In this document: piece by piece, positions 16,554 through 23,190 of the stretch
Numbering within the stretch: the stretch's first letter is position 1
Layout: each line of letters opens with the position of its first letter
Assembly (NCBI RefSeq): GCF_023015765.1
Contig: NZ_JALKAL010000009.1
Location: 62,173-126,172, forward strand
Direction of reading: 5' to 3'
Source of the DNA: Ornithinimicrobium sp. F0845
GTDB lineage: Bacteria > Actinomycetota > Actinomycetes > Actinomycetales > Dermatophilaceae
DNA: 64,000 nt
Notes under the pieces: model-generated
Database searches by the model: none
The model's input: only the letters and a program-made list of their open reading frames with translations
What the model was told of the DNA's origin: nothing
Position numbers and translations under genes: made by a program

Positions 16554-17231
16554 TCAGCGGCCCGGCGGCGGGTCCTCGTCGATGATCTCCCCCTCGATGA
16601 TGTCGCCCGAGGCATCGCCGGACGGTGACCTGGGGCTGGCGGGCCCCGGGCGTCGACCGGGGCTGAAGGCACCGGGTCCGAACGCGCCGGGTACGACTGC
16701 GACCCGGGCGCCGATGAGCGTCGCGAGCAGCTTGCGGCTCACCGACCGCGTGAACGGCAGGATGAGGAAGATCCCCAGCGCATCGCTGATGAACCCCGGC
16801 AGCAACAACAGCAGGCCGCCCACGAGCACGAGGCTGGCGTCAGCGAGCTCTCGGCCGGGCATCCGGCCCGTGTCGACCGCCCCGCGCATGGCCTTCCACG
16901 CCCGGCCGCTCTCCCGCTTGACCAGGAAGGCGCCGAGGACCGCCGTGGCGAGGAGGAGGAGCAGGACCCAGCCCGGGCCGATGGCCCGTCCGACGGTGAT
17001 CAGGACCACGATCTCCAGCAGCAGGAGCAGCAGGACGCCGGCGAAGATCAGCCGGAGCCGGTAGGGCGCACGTCGTCGCGGGCCGGGTCGGCCACCCGTC
17101 CCGCCGCGGCCCCGGCCGTCAGCACCTTCGCGGCCCCGGCCGTCAGCACCTTCGCGGCCCCGGCCGTCAGCACCTCCGTGGCCCTGACCGTCCGGCTGGA
17201 GCGGCCCGCTCAGTCCGTCAGCTCGTGCCAT
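16554..17231 (-). CDS. fxsA: FxsA family membrane protein
   Basis: The protein has 225 residues. The FxsA core has four hydrophobic segments, with VKRESGRAWKAMRGAVDTGRMPGRELADA between the second and third and GGLLLLLPGFISDALGIFLILP after. FxsA suppresses F-exclusion of phage T7 in E. coli; its normal role is unknown. The N-terminal 50 residues carry GADGRGRE-type repeats encoded by a 24-bp tandem repeat. The ATG at 17231 lies inside the end of the upstream ppm1 gene (22-nt overlap). The C-terminus is acidic. Confidence 0.9.
   Translation of the reverse strand: MARADGLSGPLQPDGQGHGGADGRGREGADGRGREGADGRGRGGTGGRPGPRRRAPYRLRLIFAGVLLLLLLEIVVLITVGRAIGPGWVLLLLLATAVLGAFLVKRESGRAWKAMRGAVDTGRMPGRELADASLVLVGGLLLLLPGFISDALGIFLILPFTRSVSRKLLATLIGARVAVVPGAFGPGAFSPGRRPGPASPRSPSGDASGDIIEGEIIDEDPPPGR
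17106..17177 (-). repeat. 24-bp tandem repeat (three copies) in fxsA
   Basis: Three nearly identical 24-nt units (17106-17129, 17130-17153, 17154-17177), plus a degenerate fourth, encode repeated Gly-Ala-Asp-Gly-Arg-Gly-Arg-Glu at the FxsA N-terminus. Confidence 0.9.
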
Positions 17232-18004
17232 GTCGCACCGGGATTCGCCGAGCGGACCGCCCTGCGGGTCAGGGACGCCACCTGGGCCGACCGCCGCTGG
17301 AGCCCCCAGAGGGTCACTCTGCCCAGGGCCTCACGGACGATGGTGCCGTCCATCTTGGACGAGCCGATCTCGCGCTCCACGAAGTCTATTGGCACCTCGA
17401 CGACCCGCAGCCCGCGGTCGACGGCCCGGAGCGTGAGATCCACCTGGAAGCAGTAGCCCTGTGAGGCGACCCCGTCGAGGTCCATCGCCTGGAGGGCCGA
17501 GGTGCGGTAGACGCGGTAGCCGGCCGTCGCATCCCGCACAGGGACGCCCAGGGCGGCGCGGGCATAGAGGTTCGCGCCACGGCTGAGGGCATTGCGGGTG
17601 TGTGGCCAGTTGTGCGTGGCTCCGCCGGGCACCCACCGCGACCCGATCACCAGGTCGGCGTGCTCCGCCGCGGCGAGCAGCCCGCCGAGCTGCTCGGGTT
17701 GGTGGGAGCCGTCCGCATCCATCTCCACGACAGCGTCGTAGCCGCGCTCCTGCGCCCAGCCGAACCCGGCCAGGTAGGCCCGACCGAGGCCCTCCTTGTC
17801 CGCCCGGTGCAGCACGTGCACCTGCGGGTCGGTCGCGGACAGACGCTCGGCGATGACGCCGGTCCCATCCGGGCTGTTGTCATCGAGCACCAGGACATCG
17901 ACCCGAGGCTGGCTCTGCCGAACCCGGGCGATGACGCCGGGCAGGGAGTCCTTCTCGTTGTAGGTCGGGATCAGCACGAGGACCCGTCCAAGGGTGTCGG
18001 TCAT
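17210..18004 (-). CDS. ppm1: polyprenol-phosphate mannosyltransferase (Ppm1 catalytic domain)
   Basis: The protein has 264 residues and is a GT2 glycosyltransferase. Motifs are LIPTYNEKDSLPGV, VLVLDDNSPDGTGV, EMDADGSHQPE (DxD-type metal site) and GSRWVPGG. It lacks a membrane domain, as in the mycobacterial Ppm1 D2 domain. It makes polyprenyl-phospho-mannose, the donor for lipomannan synthesis and protein O-mannosylation. It lies 65 nt after lnt. In M. tuberculosis these two activities are one fused protein, which supports the call. ATG 18004 is the start. Confidence 0.9.
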   Translation of the reverse strand: MTDTLGRVLVLIPTYNEKDSLPGVIARVRQSQPRVDVLVLDDNSPDGTGVIAERLSATDPQVHVLHRADKEGLGRAYLAGFGWAQERGYDAVVEMDADGSHQPEQLGGLLAAAEHADLVIGSRWVPGGATHNWPHTRNALSRGANLYARAALGVPVRDATAGYRVYRTSALQAMDLDGVASQGYCFQVDLTLRAVDRGLRVVEVPIDFVEREIGSSKMDGTIVREALGRVTLWGLQRRSAQVASLTRRAVRSANPGATWHELTD

Positions 18005-18069
18005 GGTGCGGTGGGCCTGCCTCTGGTCGTCCGGTCGGTGGGCTCCGTGGGCGCACCTTCCCCAGAAGA

Positions 18070-19614
18070 CTAACCCCGTCGCCGCACGAGAACCGCACTC
18101 ACCAGCGCCACCACGAGCCCGGCGACCGCGAGCCGCTCCGGCCACCAGCCGAGACGTGCCGCGAGGGTGAGGTCGGTGCGGCGGGGCACCTCCCCGGAGA
18201 TGATGTCCCGGGTGAACAGCTCGGTCTTCTCGTGGACGCTGCCGTCGGGCATCACCAGACCGCTGACCCCCACCGTGCTCACGTGCACCACGGGGCGTCC
18301 CAGCTCGACGGCCTTCACCCGCGAGGCGGCCAGCTGCTGCTCGGACTCGTCGGTGAAGCCGAAGGTGGCGTTGTTGGTCGGCACGAAGAGCACCTCGGCA
18401 CCGCGCAGCACGTTGTCCCGCATGAGGTCGTCCACCACGACCTCGAAGCAGATGGCGATGCCGAGCACGACCTCTCCCCCGTCGACGGGCACGCTCATCA
18501 CGCCCGGCTCGTCCCCGGCCACGAAGTCCCGCGCGACCAGGTCGACCTTGTCGCTGAAGATGCGGAAGAAGTCACGGAACGGGATGTACTCGGCGAAGGG
18601 CACCGGCCGTTGCTTGACATAACGATCGACGAACCCCTCCCCCGGCAGGTAGAGCAGGCTGGCGTTCGTGGAGCGGTCCTCGGGCTCACGCAGCACCGCC
18701 CCGACCACGAGGGGCACCCCGACCGCGTCGGCGGCCCGGCTGATCACGGCCGCCGCGTCGGCGTTGCGCAGCGGGTCGATGTCGGAGGCGTTCTCCGGCC
18801 ACAGCACGAGGTCTGGAGCAGGCAGGTCCCCGCTGCCGATGAGCTCGGCAGCCGCCAGCGTCGTGGCCACGTGGTTGTCCAGCACGGCGCGCCGCTGGGC
18901 GTTGAACTCCAGGGTCATCTCGGGGACGTTGCCCTGGACGCCGAGCACCTGGAGGGGCTCCCCGTCCACGGGACGCGGGATCAGGAGCGGCCCGAGCAGG
19001 AGGGCAGCAGCGCACAGGGCGGCCCCCGGAGCCACCCACCGACCGCGCCCCGGTGGTGCCGCGGTCGCCTCCGCTCCCGCGCCGCCCTGGCCTCTCACCG
19101 GGCGCACCAGTCGCTCCACCGCGAGGGCAGCGAGGGCGCCGACCAGCGCAGCGGTGAACGTCACGCCCGGAGTGCCGAGCCACGACGCGACACCGAGCAG
19201 GGGCGCATCTGCCTGGCTGAAGGCCACCCGTCCCCACGGGAACCCTCCGAAGGGTGTGGTCGCCCGGGCCAGTTCGGCGACCACCCAGCCCAGGGCGACC
19301 ACCAGCGGCCGCACCCCGTCCCGCTGCAGGTAGCCGCAGAGCGCCCCGAGGCCGGCGACGTAGAGCGACTCCAGGACGGCCAGCGCGAGCCAGGGCAGGG
19401 ACCCGACGAAGATCCCCGTCCACGACAACAGGGGCACGAAGTAGGCCAGGCCAGCGGCGAACCCCAGACCCAGTCCGCGCCTGGCGCCGGCTCCCGCCGT
19501 CGCCAGGGCGAGCGCCCCGATGCCGACATAGGCCATCCACCACAGGTCGTTCGTCGGGAACGCCAGCCAGAGGCAGAGGCCCGCGGCGACGGACAGAACC
19601 AGGCGGACGAGCAC
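18070..19614 (-). CDS. lnt: apolipoprotein N-acyltransferase
   Basis: The protein has 514 residues. It has six to seven N-terminal membrane helices, then a carbon-nitrogen hydrolase domain with the triad Glu274 (LWPENASD), Lys334 (RYVKQRPVPFAEYIPFR) and Cys389 (GIAICFE), and a final C-terminal helix. It acylates the amino group of lipoprotein N-terminal Cys on the outer face of the membrane. The GTG start is at 19614. Paired with ppm1. Confidence 0.93.
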   Translation of the reverse strand: MLVRLVLSVAAGLCLWLAFPTNDLWWMAYVGIGALALATAGAGARRGLGLGFAAGLAYFVPLLSWTGIFVGSLPWLALAVLESLYVAGLGALCGYLQRDGVRPLVVALGWVVAELARATTPFGGFPWGRVAFSQADAPLLGVASWLGTPGVTFTAALVGALAALAVERLVRPVRGQGGAGAEATAAPPGRGRWVAPGAALCAAALLLGPLLIPRPVDGEPLQVLGVQGNVPEMTLEFNAQRRAVLDNHVATTLAAAELIGSGDLPAPDLVLWPENASDIDPLRNADAAAVISRAADAVGVPLVVGAVLREPEDRSTNASLLYLPGEGFVDRYVKQRPVPFAEYIPFRDFFRIFSDKVDLVARDFVAGDEPGVMSVPVDGGEVVLGIAICFEVVVDDLMRDNVLRGAEVLFVPTNNATFGFTDESEQQLAASRVKAVELGRPVVHVSTVGVSGLVMPDGSVHEKTELFTRDIISGEVPRRTDLTLAARLGWWPERLAVAGLVVALVSAVLVRRRG

Positions 19615-19686
19615 GGCCTCAGCCTAGGTGACCGAACCCCCAGTTCCTGACCGTCGCCTCAGGTGGTCCGCCGGCGCCGGACCGCC

Positions 19687-20772
19687 TCAGGTGGTCCGGC
19701 GCCGCCGGACCGCCCCGGCAAGGTCACGCAGGACGTCCGCAGTGGTCTCCCACGACATACAGGCGTCCGTGACCGACTGGCCGTAGGTGAGACCGGACGG
19801 AGCCGGCTCCTGACGACCGGCCACCAGGAAGCTCTCCAGCATCACCCCCACGACCGATCGGTTGCCGGACGCGACCAGCGCCCCGATCTCACCCGCCACC
19901 TGGGCCTGCCGGACGTGGTCCTTGCCGCTGTTGCCGTGGCTGGCGTCGACGACCAGGCGGTCATCGAGGCCTGCGCCGGACAGCAGCCGCCCGGCAGCGG
20001 CCACCGAGACCGCGTCGTAGTTGGGTCCGCCCCGGCCCCCGCGCAGGATGACATGGCCGTCGGGGTTGCCCTCGGTCTCCACGAGCGCGGCCCGCCCGTC
20101 CTCATCCACGCCGAGGAAGGTCTGCGGCGCCCCCGCCGCGACGCAGGCGTCGACCGCCACCTGCACGCTGCCGTCCGACCCGTTCTTCAGACCGACGGGC
20201 ATGGACAGCCCGGAGACGAGCTGCCGGTGCACCTGGGACTCGACGGTGCGAGCCCCGATCGCGCCGTAGGTAACGGTGTCCGCGATGTACTGCGGCGTGG
20301 TGGTCTCCAGGTACTCGCACCCGGCCGGGACACCGGCGCGCAGGACGTCCAGCAGGACGCGGCGCGCGAGACGCAGTCCCCGCGGGATGTCGTAGGTGCC
20401 GTCCAGGTCCGGGTCGTTGATCAGTCCCTTCCACCCGGTCGTGGTGCGGGGCTTCTCGAAGTAGACCCGCATCACGACGGCCAGGTCGTCGGCCAGCTCC
20501 TCACGCAGGGCCGCCAGCCGGGTGGCGTAGTCGACCACTGCGACGGGGTCGTGGACACTGCACGGGCCGACGACGACGAGCAACCGGTCGTCCGTGCCGC
20601 GGAGCACGTCCTGGACCTCGGACCTGGACCGGGCGACCAGGTCGGCCAGGTCGGCGGGCAGGGGCTGCTCGGCCAGGACCTGCGTCGGCGCCGGCAGCGG
20701 CTCCATGCGCCGCACGCGCAGGTCGCCCGTTCGGGCGGTCTGCTGGGGGGTGGCGCTGTGTGTCGTGCTCAT
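19687..20772 (-). CDS. aroG: 3-deoxy-7-phosphoheptulonate (DAHP) synthase, class I
   Basis: The protein has 361 residues. It condenses phosphoenolpyruvate and erythrose 4-phosphate in the first step of the shikimate pathway. Class I motifs: GPCSVHDPVAVVDYATRL, RVYFEKPRTTTGWKGLINDP, ARRVLLDVLRAGVPAGCEYLE, SGLSMPVGLKNG, and DASHGNSGK near the end. It is of the AroF/G/H type, normally feedback-regulated by an aromatic amino acid. ATG 20772 has GGAGGA (20785-20780) at good spacing. Upstream lie a leader peptide rich in aromatic codons and strong inverted repeats, suggesting attenuation control. Confidence 0.95.
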   Translation of the reverse strand: MSTTHSATPQQTARTGDLRVRRMEPLPAPTQVLAEQPLPADLADLVARSRSEVQDVLRGTDDRLLVVVGPCSVHDPVAVVDYATRLAALREELADDLAVVMRVYFEKPRTTTGWKGLINDPDLDGTYDIPRGLRLARRVLLDVLRAGVPAGCEYLETTTPQYIADTVTYGAIGARTVESQVHRQLVSGLSMPVGLKNGSDGSVQVAVDACVAAGAPQTFLGVDEDGRAALVETEGNPDGHVILRGGRGGPNYDAVSVAAAGRLLSGAGLDDRLVVDASHGNSGKDHVRQAQVAGEIGALVASGNRSVVGVMLESFLVAGRQEPAPSGLTYGQSVTDACMSWETTADVLRDLAGAVRRRRTT

Positions 20773-20842
20773 CGGGTGTTCCTCCTGCGTGGAGGCGGAT
20801 CACCCTCGGCTCCCGGAGCGCCCGCCCTGTGAATGGGGAAGG

Positions 20843-20868
20843 GCGCGGACCATCTGGTCCACGCCCTG
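20843..20868 (-). promoter_or_regulatory. terminator-like hairpin in the aroG leader
   Basis: On the minus-strand RNA, GGGCGUGGACCA and UGGUCCGCGCCC flank a 2-nt loop, 12 bp with a single G-U pair. It lies between the leader peptide and the DAHP synthase start and is followed by UUCCCC. It could be the attenuator. Confidence 0.6.
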
Positions 20869-20869
20869 G

Positions 20870-20919
20870 TCGGCTCCGGTGTGCGCGTCAGCTGAGCTTC
20901 GCGCCGGCCGGAGCCGACC
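20870..20919 (-). promoter_or_regulatory. 12-bp perfect inverted repeat overlapping the leader peptide codons
   Basis: GGTCGGCTCCGG at 20870-20881 is the exact complement of CCGGAGCCGACC at 20908-20919. On the RNA the first arm is the Gly-Ser-Ala-Pro codons directly after the Tyr-Trp-Leu-Phe codons. It can alternatively pair (one bulge) with a segment near 20806-20816 just before the DAHP synthase ribosome site. The two pairings exclude each other. Confidence 0.6.
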
Positions 20920-20950
20920 CAAAGAGCCAATACTGACGAGCGCAGGTCAT
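20888..20950 (-). CDS. leader peptide of the DAHP synthase gene
   Basis: This is a 20-codon ORF, ATG at 20950, stop TGA at 20888-20890. It begins MTCARQYWLFGS and ends AGAKLS. Tyr, Trp and Phe codons are clustered at positions 7, 8 and 10, and these are the end products of the pathway whose first enzyme is encoded downstream. A -10-like TATCCT at 20962-20957 lies 6 nt before the A of the ATG, the arrangement of leaderless actinobacterial transcripts. No Shine-Dalgarno is present. Ribosome position on the aromatic codons would control the folding of the inverted repeats that follow. Confidence 0.75.
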   Translation of the reverse strand: MTCARQYWLFGSAPAGAKLS

Positions 20951-20984
20951 GGTTGGAGGATACACGCACCCGTCCCCGGGCATG

Positions 20985-21074
20985 AGCCAGGGCCCGTGCG
21001 CCGTTGGTGCCGATCCCCCAGCGGCCGGGTGCCGCCGGTGGTCCCGTTGTCTACTGAGCGCGCGGGCCCTGGCT
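20985..21074 (-). ncRNA. possible structured RNA or long stem upstream of the aroG leader
   Basis: AGCCAGGGCCCGTGCGC (20985-21001) pairs with 21058-21074 over 17 positions with one mismatch. The 56-nt interior contains a GCGGC/GCCGC hairpin. It would be transcribed from the TTGACA promoter at 21242, either as a small RNA ending at this stem or as a long 5' leader of the aroG message. No known RNA family is recognised. Confidence 0.35.
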
Positions 21075-21208
21075 TGTCCACCGTCATGCAATGTCGACTG
21101 CTCACCCAGGCAGGGGTGGGCGTTGGCACGGCTCCGTGGAGCTGACGCCCCTCCTGCGCAGGTGGGCTGCCGCTGGTCCCGATCGTGCCGGAACCGGTAG
21201 CGGACCTG

Positions 21209-21242
21209 AGGGCTAACTTAGCCCTCCCGCTCGTCATGTCAA
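21209..21242 (-). promoter_or_regulatory. sigma-70-type promoter with palindromic operator
   Basis: On the minus strand TTGACA (21242-21237) is followed after 16 nt by TAAGTT (21220-21215). The -10 is embedded in a perfect 17-nt palindrome, AGGGCTAA-C-TTAGCCCT (21209-21225, plus-strand reading), which looks like a repressor site. Transcription would run toward the DAHP synthase leader. Confidence 0.55.
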
Positions 21243-21326
21243 ATGGCCGCTGACCTGCGCTTTTGCGCGTTTGTGCAGGTCAGGACAGCGCTGGGAACGC
21301 TCGACTTTCGATGAGCGGTCGCCCCG

Positions 21327-21354
21327 ACCGGCGTGTCGCGCGCGACACGCCGGT
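21327..21354. terminator. 28-bp perfect palindrome
   Basis: ACCGGCGTGTCGCG is followed immediately by its exact complement with no spacer. It lies 77 bp beyond the amidohydrolase stop, so a terminator is the simplest reading. A protein-binding site or cruciform is also possible. Confidence 0.5.
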
Positions 21355-21430
21355 GCTCGGCTCCCTGGGAGCCACCTCGGAGTCACCCGTGTGTCGCGGT
21401 GTCGTCGCGAGAGCGTCGCGGCCCGTCGTC

Positions 21431-23026
21431 TCAGCCGGTTTCGCGGTCGAACGCGAGATGTCCGTCGACGACGGTGAGCCTCGCGATCGGCAGGGGTAGG
21501 TCCGGCTCGGCGGCCAGGTCCGGCAGCCCGTCCGCCCCCGCGGGTGGACCGTCCGCGGGCAGGTCCCAGACGACGTATGACGCGGGGGCGCCGACCGTCA
21601 GGGTGCCCCCCGGGCGCTCGGCCAGCTCGTAGCCGCCCGCCGTGTGTGCCGACACCGCCTGGGCGACCGTCAGGCGCTCGTCCTCGTTGTGGTGCCACAC
21701 GGCATACTGCACCGCCTGCCACGGGTCGATCGCGGTGACCGGGCTGTCCGAGCCCAGCGCGATCCGCACGCCGGCGTCGACCATGCTGCGCAGCGGGACC
21801 GTCGCCAGCGCCCGCGCCTCGCCCAGGCGCGCGGCGTACATCCCCTCGGTGCCGCCCCAGAGCCCGTCGAAGGCTGGCTGGACACTGGCCCAGATCCCGA
21901 GCTCCGCCATGGTGGCGAGCACCTCCGCGTCCGGCAGCTCCACGTGCTCCCAGCGGTGCCGCGAGGCGATCATCGTGTCCACGCCCACCTCCTGGGCGGC
22001 CCGTCGGAAGCCCTCGGCCATCGTGTGCAGCGCGGCGTCGCCGATCACGTGCCCACCGGCCTGGAGACCGGCCCTGGTGCACGCGATGACGTGGGCGGCG
22101 ATCTCGTCCGCGGTCAGGTAGCTGTAGCCGTGGCCCGGCGCGTCGGCATACTCCTCGAGGAGGTGCGCGGTGCGGGACCCGAAGGAGCCGTCGGCGCACA
22201 GGTCACCGGCCAGGCCCATCACCCCGAGGAACTCACCCAGGTGCGCGGCCTCCGCGCGGTCGCCGACCAACTGCCCCCAGTAGGCGACGGTCGCGGGGAC
22301 CCCCGGCCGCCGGCCCGCCTCGAGCACGTGCTGCACGTCCGCGAAGGCCGTGAGGTGCTCGCCCCCGGTCTCGTGGATGAGGCCGATTCCCCGCTCCGCG
22401 GCGGTCCGCAGGGCCAGGTCGAGGTAGTGCTGGCGGTCTGCGTCGGTCATGCCCGAGGTGAACGCGGTGGTGACTGCGGCGAAGGCGTCCCGGGACACGA
22501 TGCCGTTGCCGTCCCACCCGTCCAGGCCGTGCACCCGCGCGACCGCCGCCATCGCCGAGGAGACGCTCGCCGAGTGGGCATCGACCCGCGGCATGTAGAC
22601 GACGCCTCCGTAGGTGGCGCGGTCCAGCTCCGTCGCGGTGACCGGGCGCTTCTCGACCCACTTCGTCTCGTCCCACGAGTGGGCGTAGACGGGCCGACCG
22701 CGCAGGTGCCGTGCGGCGGTCTCGATCAGTCGGAGGGCCTCCCCCACCGAACGGGTGCCGGACAGGTCGATGCCGTCCAGTCCCTGGCCCGTCATGGTGA
22801 GGTGCACGTGGGCGTCGCAGAACGAGGCGGTCACCAGCGCGCCATCCAGCTCGACGACGCGGTCCACGTCGTCCGCCATGGTCTCCGCCGCCCGATCGTC
22901 GCCCACCCACTCGATGCGGCCGTTGCGCGAGAGCAGGGCCTGGGCGCCGGGGTGACCGTGCACCCGGCCGCCCCGCAGCAGGATCGTCGGTGGACCGGCA
23001 GTCTCCGGTGGCGTCTGGGTGATCAC
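21431..23026 (-). CDS. amidohydrolase family protein (YtcJ-like)
   Basis: The protein has 531 residues. It is a metal-dependent amidohydrolase of the YtcJ/Amidohydrolase_3 class. Visible are the N-terminal beta-sandwich (ILLRGGRVHGHPGAQALLSRNGRIEWVGDD), the HxH site DAHVHLTM, an ADGSFGSRTAHLLEEY block, GGHVIGDAALHTM, and the late Asp in ALGSDSPV. The substrate is unknown. GTG start 23026. It is divergent from the radical SAM gene. Confidence 0.85.
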   Translation of the reverse strand: MITQTPPETAGPPTILLRGGRVHGHPGAQALLSRNGRIEWVGDDRAAETMADDVDRVVELDGALVTASFCDAHVHLTMTGQGLDGIDLSGTRSVGEALRLIETAARHLRGRPVYAHSWDETKWVEKRPVTATELDRATYGGVVYMPRVDAHSASVSSAMAAVARVHGLDGWDGNGIVSRDAFAAVTTAFTSGMTDADRQHYLDLALRTAAERGIGLIHETGGEHLTAFADVQHVLEAGRRPGVPATVAYWGQLVGDRAEAAHLGEFLGVMGLAGDLCADGSFGSRTAHLLEEYADAPGHGYSYLTADEIAAHVIACTRAGLQAGGHVIGDAALHTMAEGFRRAAQEVGVDTMIASRHRWEHVELPDAEVLATMAELGIWASVQPAFDGLWGGTEGMYAARLGEARALATVPLRSMVDAGVRIALGSDSPVTAIDPWQAVQYAVWHHNEDERLTVAQAVSAHTAGGYELAERPGGTLTVGAPASYVVWDLPADGPPAGADGLPDLAAEPDLPLPIARLTVVDGHLAFDRETG

Positions 23027-23176
23027 GGCCTCAGTCTGCTACCCGGCGCTGACGGGTCTCGCGCCGGGGTTCGTCGCAGTTCCTCACGGGACCGCTGGCA
23101 CAGTGAATCATCCGTTGAAATCTCGGTCTGACAACACATCATCCGTGTGGTGGTCGCATTCACCGGAAGTTGTCCG

Positions 23177-23190
23177 TATCCTGCGGGGTA
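23177..23190 (+). promoter_or_regulatory. leaderless-type -10 element of the radical SAM gene
   Basis: TATCCT (23177-23182) is followed by 7 nt and then the A of the start codon, predicting transcription to start at the ATG. There is no Shine-Dalgarno before the ATG, which fits. Confidence 0.5.

Larger units (their letters stand above)
20951..21430. other. 480-bp intergenic region with multiple inverted repeats
   Basis: The region contains no convincing protein gene. On the minus strand it holds a sigma-70-type promoter (21242-21215), a long stem (20985-21074) and a smaller nested hairpin (about 21119-21151). It also holds a 28-bp palindrome (21327-21354) and a GGCTCCC/GGGAGCC hairpin (21359-21373). 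It separates the amidohydrolase gene from the DAHP synthase leader. It does not match tmRNA, RNase P RNA, SRP RNA or tRNA motifs that I can recognise. Confidence 0.6.

Noticed and set aside
18232-19650. Long plus-strand frame opposite lnt
   Set aside because: The lnt catalytic triad on the minus strand is intact; the opposite frame is low-complexity.
20985-21074. Assignment as 6C RNA, SRP RNA or tmRNA
   Set aside because: No C6 loops, no SRP core sequence and no tRNA-like ends are visible.
21061-21091. Upstream extension of the DAHP leader peptide to a start near 21091
   Set aside because: The extension crosses the long stem and has random composition; the ATG at 20950 has a fitting -10 element.
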